The position numbers and the translations under genes were made by a program. Positions 7,194-15,222 of a DNA stretch of 43,625 nucleotides are shown one piece after another. Origin of the DNA: an uncultured Oscillibacter sp. (lineage in GTDB: Bacteria > Bacillota > Clostridia > Oscillospirales > Oscillospiraceae); contig CAJUQM010000022.1 of NCBI GenBank assembly GCA_910588005.1, forward strand, positions 1 to 43,625, written 5' to 3'. Each line of letters opens with the position of its first letter. The first letter of the stretch is position 1. The notes below the pieces were generated by a model that worked only from the letters and a program-made list of their open reading frames with translations, did not search any database and had not been told where the DNA came from.

Positions 7194-8375
7194 ATGCTGA
7201 AAGTTTTAAGTGGCAATAAGGCCGCTGTGTACGGCGCGAAGCTGGCCCGTGTGGAAGTGGCCGCCGTCTATCCCATCACGCCTCAGTCCCAGATCTCTGA
7301 GGACATCACCAAGGTAGTGGCCGCCGGAGAGCTGGACTGCGACATCATTGAGGTGGAGGGCGAGCACTCCGCCATGAGCGCCATCATTGGTGCCAGCACC
7401 GTAGGCGCCCGTACGTTTACCGCCACCTCCTCCTGGGGCCTGGCCTATATGAACGAACCCCTGATGGTCTGCGCCGGTATGCGTATCCCCGCCGTGATGG
7501 TGGATGTTACCCGTGAGACCCCCGCTCAGCGCGGTGTCTCCACCAGCCGCCAGGACGTGATGACCGTCCGCGACTGCGGCTGGCTGGAGCTGGACCCCGC
7601 CTCCCCCCAGGAGGTGCTGGACTGCGTCCTGATGGCCTACCGCCTGGCGGAGGACCCGGAGATTCTGCTGCCCGTCATGGTGGCCAGCGACGGCTTCTAT
7701 ATGTCTCACGCCTACGAGCCGGTGGACGTCCCCACCCAGGAGCAGGTGGACAAGTTCCTGGCCCCTGTCTCCGGCTGCAAGCGCACCACCTTTACCGACG
7801 GCAAGTCCATGCAGTTCGACGTGGGCTACTCCGGTCCCAATTTCGTGAAATACCGCTATCAGACCATGAAAGCCATCGAAAAGGCCAAGGAGAAGTTCCC
7901 CCAGATTGAGAAGGAGTTTGAGGAGATCTTCGGCCGCAAATACGGCGGGATGGTAGAGGAGTATTTCTCCGGCGACGCGGAGATTGTCCTGATGACGGCC
8001 GGCTCCGCCTCCGGAAATGCCAAAGCGGTGGTGGACTGTGCCCGCAATGAGTATGGCCTGAAGGTAGGACTGATCCGCGAGCGGATGTTCCGCCCCTATC
8101 CCAAGGAGGAACTGCGCCGGATTCTGGCCGGCAAAAAGGCCGTGGGCATTATCGACCGCAGCATCTGCGTGGGCTGGGACTGCGGCCATCTGATGCAGGA
8201 GACCAAGGCCGCCCTCTTCGGTATGGAGAATGCCCCCAAGCTGGTCAACTTCATCGACGGCCTGTCCAGCATGGATATCACGATCGAGCACGTTGAGCGC
8301 GCCCTGGCGATTACCATGGCGGCAGCCAAGGGCGAGCAGGTGGACGAGTGCCACTGGCTGAGCTGGGAAGACTGA
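7194..8375 (+). CDS. porA: 2-oxoacid:ferredoxin oxidoreductase, alpha subunit
   Basis: The 393-residue product is the alpha subunit of the multi-subunit enzyme. Near the N-terminus AAVYPITPQSQISEDI and EVEGEHSAMSAIIGASTVGA form the pyrimidine-binding half of the thiamine diphosphate site. TATSSWGLAYMNEPLMVCAG and VTRETPAQRGVSTSRQDVM follow in the usual order. The C-terminal transketolase-like domain has VGLIRERMFRPYPKEELRRI. The ATG at 7194 follows GGAGGG; a longer open frame begins inside porCD and is not supported. Order and tight spacing (14 bases from porCD, 17 to porB) show one transcription unit. It acts with porB at the active site to form acyl-CoA and CO2. Confidence 0.95.
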   Translation: MLKVLSGNKAAVYGAKLARVEVAAVYPITPQSQISEDITKVVAAGELDCDIIEVEGEHSAMSAIIGASTVGARTFTATSSWGLAYMNEPLMVCAGMRIPAVMVDVTRETPAQRGVSTSRQDVMTVRDCGWLELDPASPQEVLDCVLMAYRLAEDPEILLPVMVASDGFYMSHAYEPVDVPTQEQVDKFLAPVSGCKRTTFTDGKSMQFDVGYSGPNFVKYRYQTMKAIEKAKEKFPQIEKEFEEIFGRKYGGMVEEYFSGDAEIVLMTAGSASGNAKAVVDCARNEYGLKVGLIRERMFRPYPKEELRRILAGKKAVGIIDRSICVGWDCGHLMQETKAALFGMENAPKLVNFIDGLSSMDITIEHVERALAITMAAAKGEQVDECHWLSWED

Positions 8376-8392
8376 AAAGGGAGGTCAATGAA

Positions 8393-9265
8393 ATGTCTGA
8401 GAATGTGAACAAGAGCCTGGTTTCCCCGGGCCTGCCTCTGTGCGAGAGCTGCATGATGGAACTGATTGTCCGCATGGCCGTGGAGGCCTGCGGTGAGGAC
8501 ACCATCCTGTTCGGCGGTCCCTGCTGCTGCGTGATGCAGGAGAAGACCAGCATCCAGTACTACGGTACGATGATGACCAACATGGCCTCCAGCGCCTCCG
8601 GCGTGTCCCGCGCGCTGCGCCGCAAGGGCAAGGACACCACCTGTCTGTGCATCGCCGGCGACGGCACCACCGCCGATATCGCCTTTGGCTGTGTGTCCGC
8701 CGCCGCCGAGCGGGGTGAGCGGATCCTGTACATCTGCTATGACAACGAGGCCTATATGAATACCGGCATCCAGCGCAGCTCCACCACGCCGCTGGGCGCC
8801 TGGACCAACACAACGCCCATTGACGTTAACAGCCGCGGTAAAAAGGTGACGGCAAAGCCTGCGGCCATGTTGATCGCCGAGCACGGCTGCGCCTATGCCG
8901 CCACCGCCAACCCTGCCTATATGAAGGACTTCAAGGACAAGCTGAAGAAGGCTGTGGACGCCACCAAGCACGGTTTTGCCTATATCCATGTCATCTCCGC
9001 CTGCCCCACCGGCTGGAAGGCCCCTGCGGAAAAGGCCGTGGAGATGTCCCGCATGGCCACCCAGACCAATTACTATCCCCTGTGGGAGGCTGAGTACGGT
9101 GAGTTCCGCTTTACCGTGAACGTCAAGGACCGCAAGCCCATCACGGAGTTCACCAAGTATATGAAGCGCTTTGCCCACATGAACGAGGAGGAGATCTCCG
9201 CCTTGCAGGAGGCGGTCGACACCAATTACCGCCATGTGGCCCGCCTGTGCGAAGCCGGTAAATGA
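8393..9265 (+). CDS. porB: 2-oxoacid:ferredoxin oxidoreductase, beta subunit
   Basis: This 290-residue beta subunit carries the thiamine diphosphate pyrophosphate-binding motif: GDGTTADIAFG begins near residue 89 and YDNEAYMNTGIQRS near 116, the G-D-G...N form of the family. Cysteines for the proximal [4Fe-4S] cluster are visible at the N-terminus (C17, C20 and the CCC at 44-46), and SACPTGW is near 202-208 as in other beta subunits. The ATG at 8393 follows GGGAGG with good spacing. An earlier in-frame start inside porA lacks one. The dehydrogenase gene starts 40 bases later, so the unit continues. The exact 2-oxoacid is not readable from these motifs. Confidence 0.94.
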   Translation: MSENVNKSLVSPGLPLCESCMMELIVRMAVEACGEDTILFGGPCCCVMQEKTSIQYYGTMMTNMASSASGVSRALRRKGKDTTCLCIAGDGTTADIAFGCVSAAAERGERILYICYDNEAYMNTGIQRSSTTPLGAWTNTTPIDVNSRGKKVTAKPAAMLIAEHGCAYAATANPAYMKDFKDKLKKAVDATKHGFAYIHVISACPTGWKAPAEKAVEMSRMATQTNYYPLWEAEYGEFRFTVNVKDRKPITEFTKYMKRFAHMNEEEISALQEAVDTNYRHVARLCEAGK

Positions 9266-9305
9266 CGTTCAGGCCGGTAGATTTTTTAGATAGGAGAATG
9301 GACTG

Positions 9306-10217
9306 ATGAAACTGGGTATTGTCGGCGGCGCGGGCCTGCTGGGTTCCACAACCGCCTTTGTCCTGGGAATGCGGGATGTTGTCGAAGAGATTAAACTGGT
9401 GGACCTGAACGAAAATGCGGCCAAAAACCAGGCCATGGATATGGGCCAGGCGATTTTGCCCTTCTCCGCTACCAAGATTACCGCCGCCGGCTATGCGGAT
9501 CTGGGAGACTGCGAGGTCATCCTGGTTACTGCCAACGCCTCTACCCGCCAGGTCACCGACCGGAGCGAGCGGCTGAAGGACAATATGGGCCTGCTGGGAC
9601 CTATCACAAAGGAGATTAAAACCTACTGCAAGCAGGACCCGGTTGTCATCATTTGCGCCAACCCGGTGGACGTGTTCACCTATGTGGGCTGGAAGCTGAT
9701 GGGATCCGGCACCGGGAAGGTCATCGGATTTTCCTCCAATGACACCATGCGCCTGAAATGGGCGGTCTCCGAGGTCAAGGGCGTGGATTACCGGGATTTG
9801 GACGGCGTCTGCATCGGTGAGCACGGAGACAGCCAAGTCCGCCTCATGGACAGCATGACCTGCAAGGGTGCGCCCGTCGCTTTGACGGAGGATGAGAAGG
9901 CGGCGGTTGTCAAGCTGACCGGCGACTGGTTCAGGGAGTTCTCCGGACTGAATGTCAAGCGCAGCACCGGCTGGACCTCCGGTGTGAATCTGGCGGAGAT
10001 GATTGAGGTGATTGCCACCGACAGCAAGAGGCTGCTGCCCTGCTCCGCCGTGTTCAGCGGAGAGTTCGGCTATGACGGCGTTGCCTGCGGCGCGCTGTGC
10101 CGGCTTGGAAGGGGCGGCGTTGAGGAGATTACACTTCCCCTGAACGCGTCGGAGAAGGCGGAGATGGATTTTGCCGTCTCCAAGATCAAGGACCAGATCG
10201 CACTGGTACAGCTGTAA
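9306..10217 (+). CDS. Lactate/malate dehydrogenase family protein, substrate uncertain
   Basis: The 303-residue protein has the NAD-binding Rossmann motif (GIVGGAGLLGS, residues 4-14), the acidic residue of strand 2 (LVDLNE), the ICANPVDV loop (Asn119), the D-x2-R pair in SNDTMRLK and the catalytic histidine in GEHGDS (His173). All fit an NAD-dependent 2-hydroxyacid dehydrogenase that interconverts a 2-hydroxyacid and a 2-oxoacid. The active-site loop reads ASTRQVTDRSERL at 78-90. It matches neither the malate form (PRKPGMSR) nor the lactate form (ARQ-x-GE-x-R), so the substrate may be unusual. It ends the CoA transferase-por unit, and a coupling in which it feeds PorCDAB with a 2-oxoacid is likely but inferred. 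Confidence 0.85.
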   Translation: MKLGIVGGAGLLGSTTAFVLGMRDVVEEIKLVDLNENAAKNQAMDMGQAILPFSATKITAAGYADLGDCEVILVTANASTRQVTDRSERLKDNMGLLGPITKEIKTYCKQDPVVIICANPVDVFTYVGWKLMGSGTGKVIGFSSNDTMRLKWAVSEVKGVDYRDLDGVCIGEHGDSQVRLMDSMTCKGAPVALTEDEKAAVVKLTGDWFREFSGLNVKRSTGWTSGVNLAEMIEVIATDSKRLLPCSAVFSGEFGYDGVACGALCRLGRGGVEEITLPLNASEKAEMDFAVSKIKDQIALVQL

Positions 10218-10419
10218 GCGCCGGAACTTCCGGGGCGCCGGGACCCGGACCTGCCCCCTGCCAGAGGAAGGTCCGGGCCGCCCCGCCGGCAGAGCCGGCA
10301 GGAGGAGCGCGGTGCTTCCGGCATATGCGGCCGTGGAGAGGAGAAGACATTTTCACGATTTTCGGAGCTGCCCGGCTGAGGGGAATTCTCTGGCGCCTTT
10401 TGTAAGAGCTGGCATATAT

Positions 10420-10476
10420 GTTCAATATTACCAAAGAATATATGTTATTACAGAAAAAGTATTGACAATATTGAAC
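10420..10476 (+). repeat. Widely spaced 10-bp inverted repeat at the promoter
   Basis: GTTCAATATT (10420-10429) is repeated inverted and without mismatch as AATATTGAAC (10467-10476), with 37 bases between. The right copy begins at the last base of the -35 and fills the promoter spacer, so both copies could be operator sites for one looping regulator. Confidence 0.6.
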
Positions 10477-10490
10477 GAATCGGGTAAAAT
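10462..10490 (+). promoter_or_regulatory. Strong sigma-A promoter for the DUF1932-tct-ubiX unit
   Basis: TTGACA (10462-10467), 17 bases, TAAAAT (10485-10490). It implies a leader of about 215 bases before the start codon at 10713. Confidence 0.85.
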
Positions 10491-10594
10491 GAGACTGATA
10501 TTTGTCGAATAGCCGCCATGTGATAAATATGCACTTAAACAGAGAACTTTTTAAATATCCTAGGCTAATACGAATAATAATATCTGCTTTGCGG

Positions 10595-10636
10595 AAAAGA
10601 ATGATGGTTCCAGAAATCTTGGAACGCTATTCTTTT
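10595..10636 (+). promoter_or_regulatory. Leader hairpin ending in a T run, possible attenuator
   Basis: AAAAGAAT (10595-10602) pairs with ATTCTTTT (10629-10636), and GTTCCA (10607-10612) pairs with TGGAAC (10620-10625) around a 7-base loop. The T-rich 3' arm resembles a weak terminator inside the leader. It might also be only a structural element. Confidence 0.5.
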
Positions 10637-10654
10637 TCAAATTTGCAAAACTAG

Positions 10655-10671
10655 ATTCGTTATTAACGAAT
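10655..10671 (+). promoter_or_regulatory. Putative LysR operator ATTCG-N7-CGAAT (copy 2)
   Basis: ATTCGTTATTAACGAAT is a perfect 17-base palindrome with the same outer arms and spacing as the element at 4734-4750. It lies 41 bases before the DUF1932 start codon and well downstream of the promoter, where a bound protein would block or pause elongation. Confidence 0.65.
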
Positions 10672-10712
10672 AGCTTGAAATGAACATGATTTGTGAAAGT
10701 GGTGAGTGCGGT

Positions 10713-11612
10713 ATGGCTGTACAAATTGGCTTTCTGGGGTTTGGCGAGGCGGCGTTCCATATTGCCGCCGGATTCCGGGATCAGGGGCTGGAAGGACTTC
10801 ACGCTTATGACGTGACGCTGAGCGCCTCCGGTGAGCGCCGTGTCATTTTGGACCGCCGCCTGGCCGAGACAGGCGTCACCCCCGCCGGCTCCGTGGAGGA
10901 GCTGCTGGAAAAGGCGCAGGTTATTTTTCTCATCATTCCGGCCAAGTTTGCCCAAAGCGCCGCGCTGGAGGCGCTGCCTCATTTGACGGAGGAGCATCTT
11001 TTCTGTGACCTCACGACAAACCGTCCTGCGGTGAAGGAGGCGCTGGGAAAGGCCTTTGTGGAGCGGGGAGTCCGCTATGTGGACGCCGCTGTCATGGGCG
11101 CGGTTCCGCTGTACCGCCACCGGACGCCGACGCTGGTCTGCGGCAATGGCGCGGAGCGGATGGTGGAGCTGATGGCTCCCTTGGGCATGGATCTGACGGA
11201 TGTGGGTCCGGAACCCGGCAAGGCGGTCAAGATGAAGCTGACCCGAAGCGTGTTCGTAAAAGGCGTGGAGGCGCTGACGGTGGAGATGCTGATGACGGCC
11301 CGCCGGCTCGGGATCGACAAGGAGATTGTGGCCGGTATTGAGCAGTCTTTCCAGAGCCTGGGCTTTACGAAGTTCTGCGGCCAGCTGGTCACCAGCGGTG
11401 TGGAGCATGCGGAGCGGCGTTCGCTGGAGGCCAAGGAGTGCCAGGAGCTGGAGGAAGAGCTGGGACTGAACTCCATTATGATGGAGGCCGCCTGCCGCAA
11501 GCTCCAGTGGACCGCCGGCCTGGGGTACGCGAAGATGGAACCGATGCCTGTTTGCAAAGACCTGGAGGAACTCTGCCAGCTCTGGGAGAAAACCGGGGCT
11601 TTAGGAGAATAA
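10713..11612 (+). CDS. 6PGDH-like NAD(P)-dependent oxidoreductase with DUF1932 C-terminal domain
   Basis: The 299-residue protein starts with a Rossmann fold (QIGFLGFGEAAFHIAAGF, residues 4-21) of the 6-phosphogluconate/3-hydroxyisobutyrate dehydrogenase superfamily. It has the substrate-loop region DLTTNRPAVKEALG and VDAAVMGAVP. The second half is helical with KLTRSVFVKGVEALTVEML, the arrangement seen in proteins of the NAD-binding plus DUF1932 type. The superfamily oxidises or reduces small 3- or 2-hydroxy acids; the substrate of this member is unknown. The ATG at 10713 has a GGTGAG element; an upstream start at 10680 sits against the palindrome and is less likely. It leads the transporter genes, so it probably acts on the imported acid. 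Confidence 0.85.
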   Translation: MAVQIGFLGFGEAAFHIAAGFRDQGLEGLHAYDVTLSASGERRVILDRRLAETGVTPAGSVEELLEKAQVIFLIIPAKFAQSAALEALPHLTEEHLFCDLTTNRPAVKEALGKAFVERGVRYVDAAVMGAVPLYRHRTPTLVCGNGAERMVELMAPLGMDLTDVGPEPGKAVKMKLTRSVFVKGVEALTVEMLMTARRLGIDKEIVAGIEQSFQSLGFTKFCGQLVTSGVEHAERRSLEAKECQELEEELGLNSIMMEAACRKLQWTAGLGYAKMEPMPVCKDLEELCQLWEKTGALGE

Positions 11613-11683
11613 GGGAACACGCATGCGCGCTCAAAAGGCAAGGAGAAACATACATCATCGACAAGAATTTAGGAGGATTTGAC

Positions 11684-12847
11684 ATGAAAAAACTGTTTGC
11701 TCTGCTTCTCACCGCCGCGATGATTATGGCGGTGCTGACCGGCTGCGGTGGAAAAGACCCGGACCCCGCGCCCTCCAATCCCCCATCTGACAATACCCCC
11801 GCAAACTCCGAACCCGCCGGAGTGACGGCGAATCCGGACTATCCCAATAACGGGACCATCAATGCCGTGGTAGGCTGGTCCGCCGGCGGCACCACAGACC
11901 TGGTGGCCCGGAAGATCGCCTCTTTGATGTCCATCAGCCTGGGCTGCAACAACAACTGCACCAACGTCACCGGTGCCTCCGGCTCCATTGCCGCCGCACA
12001 GGTGGCGGCCGAGGGAACCGACGGTGAGACCGCCTGGGGCGGCATGATTTCCGCCATCAACACCTGGGGCGTCATGGGCTACAACGATATGAGCTGGAAG
12101 GACTGGTATTGCTTTGTCAGTGCCCAGACCGACTTCGTCCTGGTGGTCGCCGGCGACTCCCAGTTCAACACTTACCAGGAGTTTGTAGACTATGCCGCCG
12201 CCAACCCCGGCAAGCTCAGCTCCGGCAACCCGGGCCTTGGCAGCGTGGGCCATCTGGCTGCCGTGACCTTCTGCGACGCCTTCGGCATTGAGACCAACCA
12301 TGTGCCCTATTCCGGCGGCCGTGCCGCTGCCATCGGCGTCATGGGTGGAGAGATTGACTATCTCTTCATCGCCTACGGCGACGTGTTTGACCTCATCCAG
12401 TCCGGCGATATGAAGCCTCTGGCCATTGCCGGCGCCGGCGCGGACAAGACCGTTGCCAAGACTGACGGCACCGAGGTTGTCATCCCCTGTCTGGACGCGG
12501 AAAAGCCCCAGATCGCCGAGACCACCAGCAAGCTGGGGATGTGGGGCGTGGCCCTGCCCCGCAGCGTGGCTCCGGAGCAGGTCCTGGCCTTCCAGCAGGG
12601 CTGGCTGGGCGCGATCCAGTCCTCCGAGTTCCAGGGCTTCTGCGAGGAGACCGGCATTAAGGCCGCCTGCATTTACGGCGAGGAGGCCGACAAGACCATG
12701 GCCGAGGGACAGGCTGTCTATGTGGAGCTGCTGGAGGGATTGAACCTGACTACCGTCAGCGGCGCGGACCTGGGGATTCCCACTCCCGCGGATTACAGCT
12801 GGGATGCGGTTGATATGGCGGGCGTGAACGCCTGGCCCGCCGCTTAA
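11684..12847 (+). CDS. tctC: TctC-type solute-binding lipoprotein (tripartite tricarboxylate transporter)
   Basis: The 387-residue product begins with a lipoprotein signal peptide ending in the lipobox LTGC (lipidated Cys21) and a low-complexity linker rich in D, P, S and N. The mature part follows the Bug/TctC pattern: INAVVGWSAGGTTDLVARKI at the front, TGASGSIAAAQVA, NPGKLSSGNPGLGSVGHLAA, HVPYSGGRAAAIGVMGGEID and a C-terminal EQVLAFQQGWLGAIQ region. It binds a carboxylate outside the membrane and hands it to TctA-TctB. AGGAGG stands eight bases before the ATG. The longer open frame from 11438 lies in the previous gene and is not real. Family ligands range from citrate to small dicarboxylates and aromatic acids; the ligand here is unknown. 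Confidence 0.93.
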   Translation: MKKLFALLLTAAMIMAVLTGCGGKDPDPAPSNPPSDNTPANSEPAGVTANPDYPNNGTINAVVGWSAGGTTDLVARKIASLMSISLGCNNNCTNVTGASGSIAAAQVAAEGTDGETAWGGMISAINTWGVMGYNDMSWKDWYCFVSAQTDFVLVVAGDSQFNTYQEFVDYAAANPGKLSSGNPGLGSVGHLAAVTFCDAFGIETNHVPYSGGRAAAIGVMGGEIDYLFIAYGDVFDLIQSGDMKPLAIAGAGADKTVAKTDGTEVVIPCLDAEKPQIAETTSKLGMWGVALPRSVAPEQVLAFQQGWLGAIQSSEFQGFCEETGIKAACIYGEEADKTMAEGQAVYVELLEGLNLTTVSGADLGIPTPADYSWDAVDMAGVNAWPAA

Positions 12848-12931
12848 TTCCGGATCCACCGGTTATCTTTCCGGCGCTGTATGCCGGAGAATCCTTGCCG
12901 GGTTTTGAGCGCAATGGAAGAGAACCCAAAT

Positions 12932-12968
12932 GGGGCGGGAGAGACCTTCGGCTCTTCCGCCCCGTTTT
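12932..12968 (+). terminator. Partial terminator between tctC and tctB
   Basis: GGGGCGG (12932-12938) and AGAG pair with CTCT and CCGCCCC (12952-12963), followed by GTTTTC. A leaky terminator here would make more binding protein than membrane subunits, a common need in such transporters. Confidence 0.65.
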
Positions 12969-13093
12969 CAGAGAACGGCGTACCGCTGCCGTCTGAATTT
13001 CAGACGTCTTATTGGGACGCCGTGTTGAACTCCTGTTGATCTCAGATGGCCGGGCGGAAAACTGCGCGGCAATTTTGAAGGAGGCGCTTTGCT

Positions 13094-13561
13094 TTGTTGA
13101 AAAAACTCAAACAGGGCGGAGAGGGACTGGTTGTCATTTTGATCGGCCTGTTCCTTCTGGTCAACGCCCTGCGCATTCCGGCCAACCCGATCAAATACGA
13201 GGGATGGACCAATGTTCTGGCACAGGCAAAATTTATGCCTACGCTGATGGCCTGCGGCATTACGGTTTTAGGAGCGGTCCTGTTTGTCAGGCAGATGAGG
13301 GGCGTGGACAAGAGCAGCCAGCTGACCCGGGCGGAGTGGATCCGGATGGGTGTGGTGCTGGTACTGATGGTGCTCTATATTGTCGGCGTGTATAAATTCA
13401 AGTTTATGATCCCGACGATTCTGTTTTCCTTCGCCATCATCTTCTTCCTGAACTGGAAGCGGAAAAAGCTCTGGCAGCTGGCGGCTCTGTCTGTGCTGGC
13501 CATTGTCCTGGGCCTGTACGTTATGCCCTACCTCATCAACCTGAAACTTCCCATGCTGTAA
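13094..13561 (+). CDS. tctB: TctB-type small membrane subunit (tripartite tricarboxylate transporter)
   Basis: The 155-residue protein has the size and layout of TctB. After a short cytoplasmic N-terminus (LKKLKQGGEG) come four hydrophobic segments: LVVILIGLFLLVNALRI, FMPTLMACGITVLGAVLFV, MGVVLVLMVLYIVGVYKF with the following IPTILFSFAIIFFL, and LAALSVLAIVLGLYVM. The gene seems to start with TTG at 13094, because AAGGAGG at 13078-13084 is nine bases upstream and no ATG is near; the TTG at 13097 is the alternative. It lies 246 bases after tctC, beyond a partial terminator, and 20 bases before tctA. It is the small membrane partner of TctA. Confidence 0.88.
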   Translation: MLKKLKQGGEGLVVILIGLFLLVNALRIPANPIKYEGWTNVLAQAKFMPTLMACGITVLGAVLFVRQMRGVDKSSQLTRAEWIRMGVVLVLMVLYIVGVYKFKFMIPTILFSFAIIFFLNWKRKKLWQLAALSVLAIVLGLYVMPYLINLKLPML

Positions 13562-13581
13562 GAAAGGAGCGGTCATAAACT

Positions 13582-15132
13582 ATGTCAATTGTTGCGGAGT
13601 GGTCTTACCTTCCCTCTACGCTTGTGGATATCATCACAGACCCTATGACCCTGCTGATCCTGCTGGGCGGTGTGGCGCTGGGGTTTATCATCGGCGTGAT
13701 TCCCGGCCTGGGACCCACCATGGGTATGGCTTTGGTCCTGGGCATCATCTATAAAATGGAGACCAACCACGCGCTGGCTCTGCTGCTGGGCATTCTGGTG
13801 GCGGCCATTTCCACAGGCGGTATTACGGCGTGCCTTGCGAATATTCCCGGTACGGCCGCCGCCGCCGCCACCGTGGTAGACGGCTATCCTCTGAGCCAAA
13901 AGGGCAGGGGGGCCGAGGCGGTGGGTTATACGCTCTACTCCTCTATCTTCGCCTGCATGGCCTCCATGGTGATTGTGTTTTTCATCCAGCCCTTTGTGGC
14001 TACCATCGCCCTGAAGTTCGGCAACTGGGAGGTATTCCTCTTCTGTCTGTTCGGGTTGATTATCTGCGGTTCCCTCATTGGCACCGATGTAGTTCGCGGA
14101 TGGATCTCCGCGCTGTTGGGTGTCGTATTCGCCCTGGTGGGCTGCGAGACGATCCAATCTGTCCAGGTGCTGACCTTTGGTAAACCCGCCTTGATGAGCG
14201 GCCTGAACAGCACAGTGGCGATCCTTGGCCTCTTCGGACTCAGTGAGGTGCTCTATACCTTAAAGTCCAAGCGCTCGATCAAGGTTACGGGTCAGTCCGG
14301 CTATCCCAAGATCAATTTCCGGGAATTTGCCCGGAATAAGCTCAATATCGCCCGCAGTCTTCTCGGCGGATTGTGGGTCGGCTTTATCCCCGGAATCGGG
14401 GAGTCCGCCGCCTGCTGGTTCTCCTATGACCTGGCAAAGAAGGGTTCCAAGCACCCCGAGGAGTTTGGGCATGGCTGCCCCGAGGGCGTCATCGCGGCGG
14501 AGATCGCCAACAATGCATCCACGGTTGGCGCCATGATTCCCAGTCTGGCGCTGGGCATTCCCGGCAGTGCCACCACGTCTGTGTTTATTGCGGCGCTGTT
14601 TCTGCTGGGCTTTCGGCCCGGTCCCACTCTCTTGAACGATGCCCCCGGTATCCTCTGCAAAATCACGGTCCTGATGGTTATGGCCGGTATTTTGCTGTGC
14701 TTTGTGGGGTTCTTCCTGTCCCGGTTTGCCATCACGTTTTTGACGGTGGACGACAATGTCCTCATGCCCTTTGTGGTCATCTTCTGTGTGATCGGCTCCT
14801 ATGCCTCCACTTACACCATGACCAGCCTGCTGGTGCTGCTGTTCTTCGGCATTGTGGGCATGCTGATGAAGACTTACGGCTATCCCATCCCTCCCATGCT
14901 GCTGGGCCTGCTGATCGGCCGCACAATGGACGAGTATCTGCGCCGCGCCATGTTGCAGTATACCAACGACCCAATCGGCATGCTGACCCGCCCCATCGGC
15001 ATCGGCATCTCTATCTTCCTGATTCTCATGATCATCCTCAGCTTTAAGACCTCCAAGACGACTCGCAAGTCCGATGAGGAGATGGCTGAGATTGAGAAGA
15101 CCCTCCAGGAGGAGTCGGCCCAAAATCAGTGA
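13582..15132 (+). CDS. tctA: TctA-type large membrane subunit (tripartite tricarboxylate transporter)
   Basis: At 516 residues this is a full-length TctA permease with about ten to twelve hydrophobic segments. Family motifs are seen in order: GVIPGLGPTMGMALVLG near the N-terminus, AAISTGGITACLANIPGTAA, GYPLSQKGRGAEA, GFIPGIGESAACWFSYDLAK and EIANNASTVGAMIPSLALGIPGSATT in the second half. The two glycine-rich P-G motifs mirror each other in the internal duplication known for the family. The ATG follows AGGAG. It uses the ion gradient to import the carboxylate delivered by TctC. The C-terminal tail is charged (KTSKTTRKSDEEMAEIEKTL) and cytoplasmic. Confidence 0.95.
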   Translation: MSIVAEWSYLPSTLVDIITDPMTLLILLGGVALGFIIGVIPGLGPTMGMALVLGIIYKMETNHALALLLGILVAAISTGGITACLANIPGTAAAAATVVDGYPLSQKGRGAEAVGYTLYSSIFACMASMVIVFFIQPFVATIALKFGNWEVFLFCLFGLIICGSLIGTDVVRGWISALLGVVFALVGCETIQSVQVLTFGKPALMSGLNSTVAILGLFGLSEVLYTLKSKRSIKVTGQSGYPKINFREFARNKLNIARSLLGGLWVGFIPGIGESAACWFSYDLAKKGSKHPEEFGHGCPEGVIAAEIANNASTVGAMIPSLALGIPGSATTSVFIAALFLLGFRPGPTLLNDAPGILCKITVLMVMAGILLCFVGFFLSRFAITFLTVDDNVLMPFVVIFCVIGSYASTYTMTSLLVLLFFGIVGMLMKTYGYPIPPMLLGLLIGRTMDEYLRRAMLQYTNDPIGMLTRPIGIGISIFLILMIILSFKTSKTTRKSDEEMAEIEKTLQEESAQNQ

Positions 15133-15222
15133 GAATGGCCTGCGGATTCGCTTTCCCCGCCTGCAAAAACAGATGGGGAGAGCGAATCCTTCATGGCGGA
15201 TTGGCAGGGAGGAAGGGTGATT

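Larger units (their letters stand above)
10218..10712. other. Intergenic regulatory region before the DUF1932 gene
   Basis: These 495 bases have no supported gene. The first 120 are GC-rich with hairpins such as CCGGACCT paired with AGGTCCGG and GCCGGC-AGA-GCCGGC, which may end the por-dehydrogenase transcript although no T tract follows. From about 10410 the DNA turns AT-rich and holds a strong promoter (10462-10490), a 10-bp inverted repeat (10420-10476), a leader hairpin (10595-10636) and the second ATTCG-N7-CGAAT palindrome (10655-10671). Confidence 0.7.
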
